64,000 bases of DNA from Pseudomonas sp. ZH-FAD (GCF_002803095.1 NZ_PGLR01000005.1:1-64000); one strand, 5' to 3'. Numbered from the stretch's first letter, positions 21,218 to 30,727 are shown. Notes: generated by a model not told the origin, from the sequence alone. Translations and numbers: made by a program.

Positions 21218-21358
21218 GAACCTATTCACGATCTAGCGAGCTAGAGCGATACAAGGCCAAAATAAGCGAGGAAGCGGAGTTTACAAGTGGTAAATGAGCA
21301 TTCCGAGCTTGTTTTTAACGCAGTAGCGCCGACGCGCAGCAGATCGTGAACAGGTTCT
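21217..21358. repeat. Nested-palindrome repeat, copy A
   Basis: 142 bp. Outer 18-bp arms 21217-21234 and 21341-21358 pair at 17 of 18 positions. Inside are a second pair of arms (aagc.../...gcttgttttt) and a small hairpin tttac-aagtg-gtaaa. It begins on the last base of the glyA stop codon. Sister copies are at 22464, 42374, 45361 and 46919. Confidence 0.85.
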
Positions 21359-21375
21359 AAGGCTCAGCCTGAAAC

Positions 21376-21407
21376 GAAGAAGCCCGCCAATCGGCGGGCT
21401 TCTTTTT
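21376..21407 (+). terminator. Terminator after glyA (also usable by the DUF3015 gene)
   Basis: Stem gaagcccgcc/ggcgggcttc with a 4-base loop, then TTTTT at 21403-21407. It lies between the convergent glyA and DUF3015 genes; on the other strand it ends in cttcgttt, a weaker T tract. Confidence 0.9.
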
Positions 21408-21421
21408 GCCTTCAATTTGCC

Positions 21422-21928
21422 TCAGGCCGGCTGTTTCACGTAGCGCGCCAGTTGCGCATCACGGCTCATCACCTCGAGCGTGGCTGCCAGCACCTGCTCA
21501 CTGGTGGCGTCGGCTTTGCTGAAGATGCTGCCGAAGTTGTCGTGAGTGACCTTGGCGAAGTGCGCACGATCCTGTGCCTCCACACCCAGCAAGGTAGCGT
21601 AGGCGTCCAGCGCTTCGCCCTGGCCCATTGCCATGTCTTCGGCGATGGAATCGAGCATGCCATTCATCGCCAGCATGGAGCGTCCGTTGTAGCCCAGCGC
21701 GCCACTGGTGTCGCAACCGTTGGTACCGGACGTCATGCCGAAGGTGGCATTACCCGAGGTGCCATTGGTGGTGGTGGCCAGGAAGTGCGGGGCCATGCCA
21801 CGCTGCCCTTCGAACAGCATGTTGCCCCAGCCGCAGCCATTGCCGCCCGCAGCGTCGGCAAATGCGCCAACACTGGCCATGCTCAACAGGCCGAAGACCA
21901 AACCTTTACCCAGCAGTCGCTTGCTCAT
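21422..21928 (-). CDS. DUF3015 family periplasmic protein
   Basis: 168 residues with a signal peptide (MSKRLLGKGLVFGLLSMASVGAFA, cut after AFA). The mature part begins DAAGGNGCGWGNMLF and contains a second cysteine in GTNGCDTSG, possibly a disulfide with the first. Family of unknown function. The ATG at 21928 with GGAG upstream was chosen over longer in-frame starts because it puts the signal peptide at the N-terminus. In P. aeruginosa an orthologue lies, as I recall, next to the mapZ gene, as here. Confidence 0.85.
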   Translation of the reverse strand: MSKRLLGKGLVFGLLSMASVGAFADAAGGNGCGWGNMLFEGQRGMAPHFLATTTNGTSGNATFGMTSGTNGCDTSGALGYNGRSMLAMNGMLDSIAEDMAMGQGEALDAYATLLGVEAQDRAHFAKVTHDNFGSIFSKADATSEQVLAATLEVMSRDAQLARYVKQPA

Positions 21929-22093
21929 GTCTATCGCTCCGCAATATCGAGTAATAAAAACTACACAAGGAGCTTTGGCGAGACTTGGCCACCTGTCAAA
22001 CTCATGTGTCTCGGTTGCGTCCTGCGACACAGGGACAAAGCACGGGGCCGTCAGCCTTGGCTATAGTGATGTAAATCCTTCAGGAGTATGGGC

Positions 22094-22465
22094 ATGAGTG
22101 AATCAGCCAACGAGCGTCGGCGCTTTCAGCGCATCGCCTTCGACGCCCCCACCATCATCGCTCAGGGTGAGCGGCAATGGTCGGCAGCTCTGCACGATAT
22201 CTCTCTCAAGGGCCTGCTGATCAAGACCCCACGTGATTGGAACGGTGACCCGAACCAGCCCTTCGAAGCCCTTATCGAACTGGGGGACGAAGCCAAGGTG
22301 AAGATGGAAGTGGTACTGACGCGCACCCAGCCGCAGTCGCTCGGTTTCGTCTGCCGCCATATCGACCTGGATTCCATCAGCCACCTGCGCCGCCTGGTCG
22401 AACTCAACCTCGGCGATGAACAGCTGCTGGAGCGCGAACTGGCGGCATTGGGCGAAGACGACTAG
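22094..22465 (+). CDS. mapZ: MapZ: PilZ-domain c-di-GMP adaptor
   Basis: 123-residue single PilZ domain with intact binding motifs R9-x3-R13 (RRFQR) and D35-I-S37-L-K-G40. The C-terminal stretch [21 protein letters not shown] is nearly identical to what I remember of P. aeruginosa PA4608 (MapZ), which on binding c-di-GMP inhibits the chemotaxis methyltransferase CheR1 and alters flagellar switching. The ATG at 22094 is preferred to 22088 because AGGAG then lies 7 bp upstream. Its stop codon overlaps the edge of a structured repeat. Confidence 0.9.
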   Translation: MSESANERRRFQRIAFDAPTIIAQGERQWSAALHDISLKGLLIKTPRDWNGDPNQPFEALIELGDEAKVKMEVVLTRTQPQSLGFVCRHIDLDSISHLRRLVELNLGDEQLLERELAALGEDD

Positions 22466-22606
22466 GTTCTATACGAAAAGTCGTCGAGCGAAGGTCAGGC
22501 GAGGCAAAAACCGGTGAGGAAGCGCAGTTTACGAGTGGTAAATGAGCATTCCGAACCGGTTTTTAACGAAGCATCACCGAGCGCAGGCACTTTTCGTACA
22601 GAGCCT
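22464..22606. repeat. Nested-palindrome repeat, copy B
   Basis: 143 bp. Outer arms 22464-22481 and 22589-22606 pair at 16 of 18 positions although their sequence (…tacgaaaagt) differs from copy A (…tcacgatct). Inner arms aaaaaccggt/accggttttt also differ from copy A yet pair. Small hairpin tttac-gagtg-gtaaa. It begins within the mapZ TAG stop. Confidence 0.85.
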
Positions 22607-22611
22607 AGCAG

Positions 22612-22758
22612 TCAGTGGCGCAAGCAGGCAGCCTCTGCCTGTTCACGACGCTGGCGACGCGCCTGAATACGCTGCGCCTGACGGCGTGCATCGCGCGACT
22701 CGATGGCCTTGGCGTCGAAATTGAAAGCCCGGGAAAAGAAATCGAAGAACAGGAACAT
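22612..22758 (-). CDS. Small basic protein, 48 residues, unknown function
   Basis: MFLFFDFFSRAFNFDAKAIE then a very Arg/Gln-rich helix (RDARRQAQRIQARRQRREQAEAA). An aromatic, hydrophobic N-terminus followed by a charged amphipathic helix suggests membrane attachment. AAGGAG lies 8 bp upstream of the ATG, supporting translation. A dyad ttgacctcggtcaa (22817-22830) sits 59 bp upstream. No family name is recognised. Confidence 0.75.
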   Translation of the reverse strand: MFLFFDFFSRAFNFDAKAIESRDARRQAQRIQARRQRREQAEAACLRH

Positions 22759-22816
22759 GATGGCGTCTCCTTCAGTGGATACGCCTTCATGCTGCGCGCC
22801 GATAGCCTGCTACCTA

Positions 22817-22830
22817 TTGACCTCGGTCAA
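22817..22830 (-). promoter_or_regulatory. ANR/FNR-like dyad before the 48-residue gene
   Basis: ttgacctcggtcaa is a perfect dyad, TTGAC-N4-GTCAA, differing from the ANR consensus TTGAT-N4-ATCAA at one base in each half. Its distance from the small gene start (59 bp) is like that of the boxes at 6125 and 25300. Confidence 0.4.
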
Positions 22831-22870
22831 TTTTCGACCCACCCCACTCGCGGCAGAACGCCGCATGCCC

Positions 22871-22936
22871 CGGTCGCGACCGAAGTCCCTCCTACAGCGG
22901 ACTCCTGGCAACTGTGGGAGGGGCTTCAGCCGCGAC
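22871..22936. repeat. Inverted GTGGGAGGG...GCGAC extragenic repeat pair
   Basis: Units gtcgcgaccgaagtccctcc (22873 onwards) and gtgggaggggcttcagccgcgac (22914-22936) face each other. Relatives lie at 45272-45296 and 48723-48769. Confidence 0.6.
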
Positions 22937-22941
22937 TTTAG

Positions 22942-24300
<1,359 letters not shown>

Positions 24301-24392
24301 TGCGATCAATCCTGCCGCTGAACGAAGGCTGGAACGATACCGAACAACTGGATAAATTTACAGACCACAGCCACTTTGCCCGGAATGCACAT

Positions 24393-24887
24393 ATGCAGAT
24401 CCAACTGCTACCCACCAGCGTCGAACAGCTGCCGCTACTGGCCAACCTCTACCAGTTCTACGCCTACGAAAGCTCGGACTGGGAGCAGGAAGACGTGGAG
24501 ACGGACGGTCGCTTCTACATCCACCAACCCCACCTGCAGCGCTATTGGCAGGAGCCGGGCTGGAGTGCGCAACTGATACTGGTCGACGGCTTCATTGCCG
24601 GTTTCCTGCTGATCGAACAGAGCGAGTTACCCAGCCTTGATGTGCCGGAGTTCGCCGACCTGTTCATCCTGAAAAAGTATCGTCGTCAGGGCATCGGTCG
24701 CAGCCTGGTACGGCAGGTAATGGGTGATGGCAGGCCCTGGCTGCTGCGTTTCTACCGTCAGGATGAGTTGGCCTGTGCCTTCTGGCAGCAGCTGTTGAGC
24801 GAATGGCCCAGACCGGCGCGCGCGGTGTGGACGGAAGAAGAGGCGGACGGGCTGCTCACTTATCTGATCAACCCGCCCGTAAATTGA
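24393..24887 (+). CDS. GNAT-family N-acetyltransferase
   Basis: 164 residues. The acetyl-CoA-binding motif A is visible as DLFILKKYRRQGIGRSLVRQVM (the Q/RxxGxG/A loop is RRQGIG). The N-terminal half (NLYQFYAYESSDWEQEDVETDGRF) resembles a predicted-acetyltransferase subfamily common in Pseudomonas. The substrate is unknown. The ATG at 24393 has only a weak ribosome site, 92 bp from the divergent radA start. Confidence 0.85.
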   Translation: MQIQLLPTSVEQLPLLANLYQFYAYESSDWEQEDVETDGRFYIHQPHLQRYWQEPGWSAQLILVDGFIAGFLLIEQSELPSLDVPEFADLFILKKYRRQGIGRSLVRQVMGDGRPWLLRFYRQDELACAFWQQLLSEWPRPARAVWTEEEADGLLTYLINPPVN

Positions 24888-24962
24888 AAACGTCTGATCG
24901 CAGGAGCCCACGTGCGGGCGATCAGTCTTTCATCAACACGCCGGCAAGCCGGCTTCTACGAC

Positions 24963-25241
24963 TCAGCCCTTGCAGCCATTGCCACAACCGCAGCACTGAC
25001 CTGCTGCGCGTTTGAGCTGGCGCGCCAGCTCGTCCTTCATTGCCACACGGTTGAGTTTCAGCGCACTGAGGGTGACGTCATCGAGCAACTCGATACCGTC
25101 CTCGATACGGCAGATGCGCTTGTCCAGCGCTTCGTACTCTTCGGCCCGACGAGAGAACTGTTCATCGCTCTGCCGTAGAAGCTGCAGTTCGTTGCGCAGT
25201 TCGGGGAAATCATGAACCAGCGGATGGTGGTCGACGTGCAT
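24963..25241 (-). CDS. YdcH-like (DUF465) coiled-coil protein with a cysteine-rich tail
   Basis: 92 residues. The core HHPLVHDFPELRNELQLLRQSDEQFSRRAEEYEALDKRICRIED is the DUF465/YdcH helical hairpin. Unusually it continues into a tail ending QCCGCGNGCKG, with four closely spaced cysteines that could bind metal. AGAGG precedes the ATG. A perfect ANR box (25300-25313) lies about 60 bp upstream, overlapping the stop codon of a second YdcH paralogue. Function is unknown. Confidence 0.85.
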   Translation of the reverse strand: MHVDHHPLVHDFPELRNELQLLRQSDEQFSRRAEEYEALDKRICRIEDGIELLDDVTLSALKLNRVAMKDELARQLKRAAGQCCGCGNGCKG

Positions 25242-25299
25242 GCGGAAGCCTCTGACAGGGAAGATGGCTCCAGCCTAGCGCTGCACGTCGACCGTTCAT

Positions 25300-25313
25300 T
25301 TGATCCGGATCAA
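25300..25313 (-). promoter_or_regulatory. Perfect ANR/FNR box before the Cys-rich YdcH gene
   Basis: ttgatccggatcaa matches TTGAT-N4-ATCAA exactly. A possible -10 (taggct, 25272-25277 on the minus strand) lies 22 bp from the box, and the ATG follows 30 bp further on: class II activator geometry. The box overlaps the TGA stop of the upstream YdcH paralogue (25310-25312). Confidence 0.8.
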
Positions 25314-25558
25314 GCACTGCCCGCCTTGCGCAGCAGATCGGCGATCTCGTCCTTGAGACCCACACGCTGCAGTTTGAGCCCCTGCAAGGTCAGGTCATCG
25401 ACAGCCTCGCGACCGTCCTCTATTTCGTAAATGCGCTTGTCCAGCGCTTCATATTCGCCAGCCAGGCGAGGGAAGTGCGGGTGGCTTTGCATCAGCTTGC
25501 GCATGACGTCGCCTTGCTGAGGGAATTCGCGGGTCAACGGGTGATGTTCAAGCGGCAT
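25310..25558 (-). CDS. YdcH family (DUF465) protein
   Basis: 82 residues, two-helix hairpin with the family motif MPLEHHPLTREFP and LAGEYEALDKRIYEIEDG, paralogous to the neighbour at 24963-25241 but without the cysteine tail. The ATG at 25558 follows GGAGGTCC and removes a non-homologous N-terminal extension. DUF465 proteins are small and uncharacterised. Confidence 0.88.
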   Translation of the reverse strand: MPLEHHPLTREFPQQGDVMRKLMQSHPHFPRLAGEYEALDKRIYEIEDGREAVDDLTLQGLKLQRVGLKDEIADLLRKAGSA

Positions 25559-25754
25559 GGAGGACCTCCCCAGATAGTGTCTCTTTAGCCTAGTCGAAGC
25601 TGGGCTACGTGCAGCCACTGAAATATCGGCAGGCAAGACGTCGGACAGCGAGCTCCAACCGCGCCAGCATCAGGAAATGAAATGTTGCAGCTTTTCTGCT
25701 TTTTCCACTGCACTTGCGCTAAATTGGTCGGCCATTGGCCACTTACCCCTCTAC

Positions 25755-26780
25755 ATGACACTCCTGATAGCGTTCGCTGTCCTCTCCATTCTGGTTTCGT
25801 TCATCTGTTCCATCCTCGAAGCCGCCCTGCTCTCCCTCACGCCCAGTTACATCGCTCAGCAGAAGGTCGCAAAACCGCAGCTGTACGAAAGGCTGAAAGA
25901 GCTCAAAGACAAGATCGACCAGCCGCTGGCGGCCATCCTGACCCTCAATACCGTGGCGCACACCGTTGGTGCGACCGGTGTCGGTGCACAGGTGGCGATC
26001 GTCTTCGGCGACGGTTACCTGGGCATTGCCTCGGCGGTCATGACCCTGTTGATCCTGGTGCTGTCGGAGATTCTGCCGAAGACCATCGGTGCCCGTTACT
26101 GGCGCGCCCTGGCGCCCTTCCTGCCAAGCCTGCTGCGAGCGATGATCCTGCTGCTCAAGCCGTTCATCGTCATGTCGGACCTGATCATGCGCCTGTTCGG
26201 CGGCAAGGAGCCGGAGCACGACATTCGCCAGGAGATCAAGGCGCTGACCCTGCTTGGCCGCGAAGTGGGCAAGCTCGACGAAGACGAGCAGCGTGTGATC
26301 AGCAACATCCTCGATCTGCACGAGATCCGTCTGCGCGACATCATGACGCCACGCATCGTCTGCGAATCCGCCGCACCGGATGAATCGATCGCCGCGTTCA
26401 AGGCACGTGCCCGCGAGAGCCAGTTCTCCCGTTACCCGGTGATCGGCGAGGACGAGTCGCCGCTGGGCGTGGTGTTCCGTTATGACGCTCTGGCGGCCGA
26501 GAACGATGGCGAACCGATCACCCAGATCATGAAGCCGATCAAGGTCGTACCGGACAGCATGAACGTGGAAAACCTGATGACCCTGCTCATGCAGGAGCGC
26601 CAGCACATGTGCCTGGTGTACGACGAGTTCGGTAGCTGGCACGGCCTGGTGACACTGGAAGACATCATGGAAACCATCATCGGCAAGCCGATTCTCGACG
26701 AGACCGACGATATCCCCAACATGCGCCGCTTCGCCAAGCGCCGCTGGGAACATCGACTCAAAGCGATCCGCGAAGACTGA
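25755..26780 (+). CDS. CNNM/CorC-type transporter: DUF21 membrane domain plus CBS pair
   Basis: 341 residues. Four N-terminal membrane segments (about residues 3-130) form the CNNM (DUF21) domain, seen as SILVSFICSILEAALLSLTPSYI and ILVLSEILPKTIGARY. Two CBS domains follow (DIMTPRIVCESAAPDESI... and ...MKPIKVVPDSMNVENLM, ending LVTLEDIMETIIG). This architecture belongs to Mg/Co homeostasis proteins, though it is often labelled haemolysin-like. The CorC_HlyC C-terminal domain is missing. No clear ribosome site is seen at 25755; an in-frame ATG at 25677 is possible but adds residues unlike the family. Confidence 0.87.
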   Translation: MTLLIAFAVLSILVSFICSILEAALLSLTPSYIAQQKVAKPQLYERLKELKDKIDQPLAAILTLNTVAHTVGATGVGAQVAIVFGDGYLGIASAVMTLLILVLSEILPKTIGARYWRALAPFLPSLLRAMILLLKPFIVMSDLIMRLFGGKEPEHDIRQEIKALTLLGREVGKLDEDEQRVISNILDLHEIRLRDIMTPRIVCESAAPDESIAAFKARARESQFSRYPVIGEDESPLGVVFRYDALAAENDGEPITQIMKPIKVVPDSMNVENLMTLLMQERQHMCLVYDEFGSWHGLVTLEDIMETIIGKPILDETDDIPNMRRFAKRRWEHRLKAIRED

Positions 26781-27557
26781 TCACCAGTAGTTTTCCACCG
26801 CCACCTGACCCGGGCGCCGGGTCAGGCTCAGATTCAGGCCGCGCACCTTCAGACGCTGACGAATGTCGTCGATCATCTGCGGATTGCCGCAGATCATCAC
26901 TCGCGAATATTCGGGCGTCAGCTCAAGCCCGGCGGCGCGCTCCAGCTCACCATTGTCGAGCAGCTCGGTGATACGCGCATTCAGGCAGCCCGGCGCTTGC
27001 TCGCGGGTGACCACCGGCAGGTAGGTGAGCTTGTGAGCGAATTCGGCCAGGTGTTCCAGCTCGCCAAAACTCCTGATCAGTGGCTGATAGGCCAGTTCGG
27101 TGAAGCTGCGCGCGCTGTACACCAACACGATACGCTCGAAGCGCTGCCACACCTCGAAGTCCTGCAGGATCGACAAAAACGGTGCGATGCCAGTGCCACT
27201 GCCGAGCAACCAGAGGTCGCGGCCGTCGACGAAGCGGTCCAGGGTCAGGTAGCCGGTCGCCATCTTCTCCACCAGCAAGCTGTCGCCAACGCACAGTCGA
27301 CTCAGCTCGCTGGTGAACTCGCCACCCGGCACCACGATGGAAAAGAACTCGAGAAACTCGTCATGTGGCGCGGACACCAGCGAGTATGCGCGCCATACCA
27401 CGCTGCCATCGGCTTTCTCGACGCCCAGGCGCACGAACTGCCCGGCGCGGAAACGAAAGCCCGGGTCACGGGTGGTGCGCAGGGTGAACAGGCTCGGCGT
27501 CAGGCTGTGTACCTCGAGCAGCGTCTGACGGGTGAACTTGTCGTCACTGGCGGTCAT
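26781..27557 (-). CDS. Ferredoxin/flavodoxin-NADP+ reductase (Fpr family)
   Basis: 258-residue FAD enzyme that moves electrons between NADPH and ferredoxin or flavodoxin. FAD-binding RAYSLVSAP and the NADP-binding GSGTGIAPFLSIL are clear, and MICGNPQMIDD is the C-terminal family motif. Unlike the common Pseudomonas Fpr, which ends FVEK, this one ends VENYW. It resembles the second Fpr-like protein of P. aeruginosa. The ATG at 27557 excludes a long open extension that is antisense to rlmG. It ends tail to tail with the CNNM gene with no spacer. Confidence 0.88.
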   Translation of the reverse strand: MTASDDKFTRQTLLEVHSLTPSLFTLRTTRDPGFRFRAGQFVRLGVEKADGSVVWRAYSLVSAPHDEFLEFFSIVVPGGEFTSELSRLCVGDSLLVEKMATGYLTLDRFVDGRDLWLLGSGTGIAPFLSILQDFEVWQRFERIVLVYSARSFTELAYQPLIRSFGELEHLAEFAHKLTYLPVVTREQAPGCLNARITELLDNGELERAAGLELTPEYSRVMICGNPQMIDDIRQRLKVRGLNLSLTRRPGQVAVENYW

Positions 27558-27626
27558 AATCGCCCCCTTAATTGAATACCTGTCCAGTCTGGCGCAATCG
27601 ACCGCCGACAAACACCGAAGGTTTGC

Positions 27627-28751
27627 ATGCCTACTCTCGAAACTCCCTTCGCCAGCCTCGAACTGCAGCGTCAGCCGCACCAGGCGAACGAGCCGCTCCA
27701 AGCCTTCGACGCCGCCGACGAATACCTGCTCCATCATCTTCATGAGCATGGCATCGCACCAAGCAGCCGGGTGCTGCTGCTCAACGACAGCTTCGGCGCC
27801 CTCGCCTGCTCGCTGGCCGGACGCTGCCAGGTGACCAGCAGCGGTGACTCGCACCTGGGCTTTCTCGCCTTGCAGAAGAACCTCGCCAGCAACGGACTTA
27901 ATGGCGATACGGTGACCTTTTTGCCGAGCTGCGAAACGCCGCAAGGACCGTTCGACTGGATACTGATCCGTGTGCCCAAGACCCTGGCGCTGCTGGAGGA
28001 GCAACTGATTCGCCTGCACGGCCAGTTGGCGCCGAATGCCCGCGTGGTAGCCGGGGCGATGATCAAGCACCTGCCGCGCGCCGCCGGTGATCTGCTGGAG
28101 CAATACGTCGGCCCGGTGCAGGCCTCGCTGGCGGTGAAGAAAGCCCGCCTGCTGGTCGCCACGCCTGAAACCAAGGCGGCGCCGCACTCGCCCTACCCGA
28201 CCCGCTATCGCCTGGACAAACCAGCGCTGGAGCTGGTCAACCACGCCAATGTGTTCTGCCGCGACGGCCTGGATATCGGCACCCGCGCCTTTCTTCCGCA
28301 TCTGCCGCGCCACCTCGGCCGCGTGCGCGTCGCCGATCTCGGTTGTGGTAACGGCGTGCTCGGTATCGCCTACGCCCTGGGCAGCCCGCAAGCGGAGCTG
28401 ACGCTGGTAGACGAGTCGTATATGGCGGTGCAATCGGCGCAGGAAAACTGGCGGGCGGCCCTCGGTGATCGACCTGTAACGATCCGTGCTGGTGACGGCC
28501 TGGCCGAGCAGCCGGCTGACTCGCTGGATATGGTGCTGTGCAACCCGCCCTTCCACCAGCAGCAGGTGGTCGGCGACTTTCTCGCCTGGCGCATGTTCCA
28601 GCAGGCCCGCGCGGCATTGGTGACCGGCGGCGAACTGTGGATCGTCGGCAACCGCCACCTGGGCTACCACGCCAAGCTCAAACGCCTGTTCCGCGGCGTC
28701 GAGCAGGTGGCAGCCAACCCGAAGTTCGTGGTTTTGAAGGCGACGAAGTAG
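27627..28751 (+). CDS. rlmG: 23S rRNA (guanine-N2) methyltransferase RlmG
   Basis: S-adenosylmethionine enzyme that methylates G1835 of 23S rRNA in E. coli. 374 residues made of two tandem methyltransferase-like domains. The second has the SAM motif VADLGCGNGVLGIAYA and the catalytic NPPF (VLCNPPFHQQ). The ending HLGYHAKLKRLF...NPKFVVLKA and the length favour RlmG over the shorter RsmC. Divergent from fpr, 69 bp away. Confidence 0.9.
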   Translation: MPTLETPFASLELQRQPHQANEPLQAFDAADEYLLHHLHEHGIAPSSRVLLLNDSFGALACSLAGRCQVTSSGDSHLGFLALQKNLASNGLNGDTVTFLPSCETPQGPFDWILIRVPKTLALLEEQLIRLHGQLAPNARVVAGAMIKHLPRAAGDLLEQYVGPVQASLAVKKARLLVATPETKAAPHSPYPTRYRLDKPALELVNHANVFCRDGLDIGTRAFLPHLPRHLGRVRVADLGCGNGVLGIAYALGSPQAELTLVDESYMAVQSAQENWRAALGDRPVTIRAGDGLAEQPADSLDMVLCNPPFHQQQVVGDFLAWRMFQQARAALVTGGELWIVGNRHLGYHAKLKRLFRGVEQVAANPKFVVLKATK

Positions 28752-28769
28752 AGGCTAAAGCCGGGGGGG

Positions 28770-28823
28770 CGCTGCGCTCGAGCCGGGCTATGGCTAGCTC
28801 GTAGCCTGCGGTTGAGCGCAGCG
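28770..28823. terminator. Long hairpin between convergent rlmG and phosphodiesterase genes
   Basis: Perfect 10-bp arms cgctgcgctc (28770-28779) and gagcgcagcg (28814-28823) enclosing further partial pairing. It resembles a shared 3'-end structure or a REP unit; there is no T-run. Confidence 0.45.
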
Positions 28824-28842
28824 ATACCCAGTAGCACCTGGC

Positions 28843-29703
28843 TCAGTCGATCAGCCCATTGGCGTCATAGAACGGGTATGGCCCCGGATATTCACCGAAC
28901 ACGCCGCTGTGGGTGACCAGACCATGCTCCGCATGCCAGTGGTGCAGCAGGTAGCCCGGCGGTTCCAGGTTGAAATGCGCGGGCGCATCGGCCTGCAGAT
29001 CCAGAACGATCTGATGCGAAATGCCAGGGCATACGCAACACAGGCTGCCGGCGAAGCGCCGCTGGATCGGCCGATGCAGGTGCCCACAGAGCAAGCGCTC
29101 GACCTGCGGATGACCTGCGATGACCTCCTGCAAGGCTGCCATATTGAGGAACGGCTCGCGATCCATATGGCCGATCCCGCTGATAAAGGGTGGGTGATGC
29201 AGGATCAGCACCGTCGGCGCCTGCGGGCGCGCCGCGAGCTGCGCGTCCAGCCAGCACAACTGGCTGTCCTCCAGCTGCCCGCCATGGCGCCCCGGCGTCG
29301 TGCTGTCCAGGCCGATAAGGCGCAGCGGATGCTCCTCGGCCACCCAGTCCAGCGGCGCCTCCGGCGAAGCCGGCAGATAGCCATGATCAGCGAATGCCGC
29401 CAGCAGCGCGGCACGCTCGTCGTGATTGCCGGGCACCAGGTAGTAGGGCATGTGCAGGCGCTCCAGCTCGGGACGCAGCACGGCGTATTCCTCGGGTTGG
29501 CCGAAGTCCACCAGATCGCCGCTGACGACCACGATATCCGGGCGCGGCTGGCTGGCATTCAAGTGCTCCACGGCGCGGCGCAGCGCGGCCAGGGTATCGA
29601 CCACGCCATAGCTGAGCTTGCCGTTGGCCTTGAGGTGCAGGTCGCTGATCTGCGCGATCAGGAAGGACGAGCCAGGTGCCTGGCAAGCGATGGCATCAGG
29701 CAT
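28843..29703 (-). CDS. GpdQ-like metallophosphoesterase (cyclic-nucleotide or glycerophosphodiester phosphodiesterase)
   Basis: 286 residues of the calcineurin-like fold with every metal ligand motif: D-x-H (QISDLHLKANG), GD (VVSGDLVDFG), GNHD (LVPGNHDERA), H (ILHHPPF) and GHLH (LLCGHLHRPI). Closest in pattern to GpdQ/CpdA enzymes that cleave phosphodiesters with two metal ions. It has no signal peptide, so it acts in the cytoplasm. It overlaps the ABC ATPase gene by 8 bp and is last in the operon, implying that it processes the imported compound. Confidence 0.88.
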   Translation of the reverse strand: MPDAIACQAPGSSFLIAQISDLHLKANGKLSYGVVDTLAALRRAVEHLNASQPRPDIVVVSGDLVDFGQPEEYAVLRPELERLHMPYYLVPGNHDERAALLAAFADHGYLPASPEAPLDWVAEEHPLRLIGLDSTTPGRHGGQLEDSQLCWLDAQLAARPQAPTVLILHHPPFISGIGHMDREPFLNMAALQEVIAGHPQVERLLCGHLHRPIQRRFAGSLCCVCPGISHQIVLDLQADAPAHFNLEPPGYLLHHWHAEHGLVTHSGVFGEYPGPYPFYDANGLID

Positions 29704-30727
29704 GGAGGCTGAACACCCGCTGTGGCTCGACGGCCAGGTTGATCAGTTCGCCAGGCATCAGCAGGCGCTCGTCAGCGCTGTCCACTGTCAGCGGCTGTGC
29801 ACCGCCCACGTCGACCAGCAAGCGGCTCTGCGCGCCCTGGAAGAACTGCCCGAGCAAACGCCCGCGCACGTGGCCAGGCTCGCAGGTGATGCGCAGGTGC
29901 TCGGGGCGGCAGTAAAGCGTGCTGGGTAGCTCGCTGCCCGTCCAGGGTAGTTCGCCACCGTTGACCTGCACGCCGTTGGCCGTACGCCCCAGCACGACGA
30001 AGGTATTCAGAGTGCCGACGAAGCTGGCCACGAAACAGTTGGCCGGCTGCTGATAGAGCCCCCGTGGCGTGGCCAACTGGGCGATGCGGCCCCGCTCCAT
30101 GACCAGGATGCGATCCCCCAGAGCCATGGCCTCGCCCTGATCATGGGTGACGAACACGGCGGTCATCGCCAGCTCGCGCAGCAACTGGCCCAGCTCGGCG
30201 CGCAGGCGCTCGCGCAGTTGCGCGTCCAGAGCCGCCAGCGGCTCGTCGAGCAGCAGCACCCGTGGCTGCGGCGCCAGTGCCCGCGCCAGGGCCACGCGCT
30301 GGCGCTGCCCACCGGACAGTTCATGGATGGCGCGCTGGCCATGGCCCTGCAGCCCCACCAGCTCCAGCAACTCGGCGCAACGCCGCTCACGCTCGGCGCG
30401 CGCCAACTTGCGTACCTTGAGGCCGTAGACGATGTTGCCGGCCACGTCGAGGTTGGGGAACAGCGCGTAGTTCTGGAATACCATGCCCACGTCACGCCGC
30501 TCGATGGGCAGCGCCGTGACATCGCGCCCGGCGAACAGCACCTGGCCCGCATCCGGGCGTTCCAGCCCGGCGATCAGGCGCAGCGTGGTGGTCTTGCCAC
30601 AGCCGGACGGGCCGAGGATGGCCAAGGTCTCGCCGGCCTGGATCTCCAGGCTCAGGTCATCCACGGCCACGGTGCCGTCGGTGAACGCCTTACGGCAGCT
30701 CTCCAGGCGAATAGAGGTTGCGCTCAT
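29696..30727 (-). CDS. ABC importer ATPase (spermidine/iron/phosphonate type)
   Basis: 343 residues. Walker A GPSGCGKTT, Q-loop VFQNYALFPNL, signature LSGGQRQRVALARAL, Walker B VLLLDEP, switch His in VTHDQGEA. A C-terminal TOBE-type domain (YCRPEHLRITC...) follows. This is the PotA/FbpC-like class that pairs with two permeases. The ATG at 30727 overlaps the permease stop by 4 bp; a longer open frame upstream is antisense to the permease region and was discarded. Confidence 0.92.
   Translation of the reverse strand: MSATSIRLESCRKAFTDGTVAVDDLSLEIQAGETLAILGPSGCGKTTTLRLIAGLERPDAGQVLFAGRDVTALPIERRDVGMVFQNYALFPNLDVAGNIVYGLKVRKLARAERERRCAELLELVGLQGHGQRAIHELSGGQRQRVALARALAPQPRVLLLDEPLAALDAQLRERLRAELGQLLRELAMTAVFVTHDQGEAMALGDRILVMERGRIAQLATPRGLYQQPANCFVASFVGTLNTFVVLGRTANGVQVNGGELPWTGSELPSTLYCRPEHLRITCEPGHVRGRLLGQFFQGAQSRLLVDVGGAQPLTVDSADERLLMPGELINLAVEPQRVFSLHA

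Noticed and set aside
22605..22790. 61-codon minus-strand frame overlapping the 48-residue gene
   Set aside because: Cys/Ser/Pro-rich, lacks a ribosome site, and is out of frame with the better supported small gene at 22612-22758.
27558..28670. N-terminal extension of the ferredoxin reductase frame
   Set aside because: Antisense to rlmG, with no homology to Fpr. The ATG at 27557 gives the normal 258-residue length.
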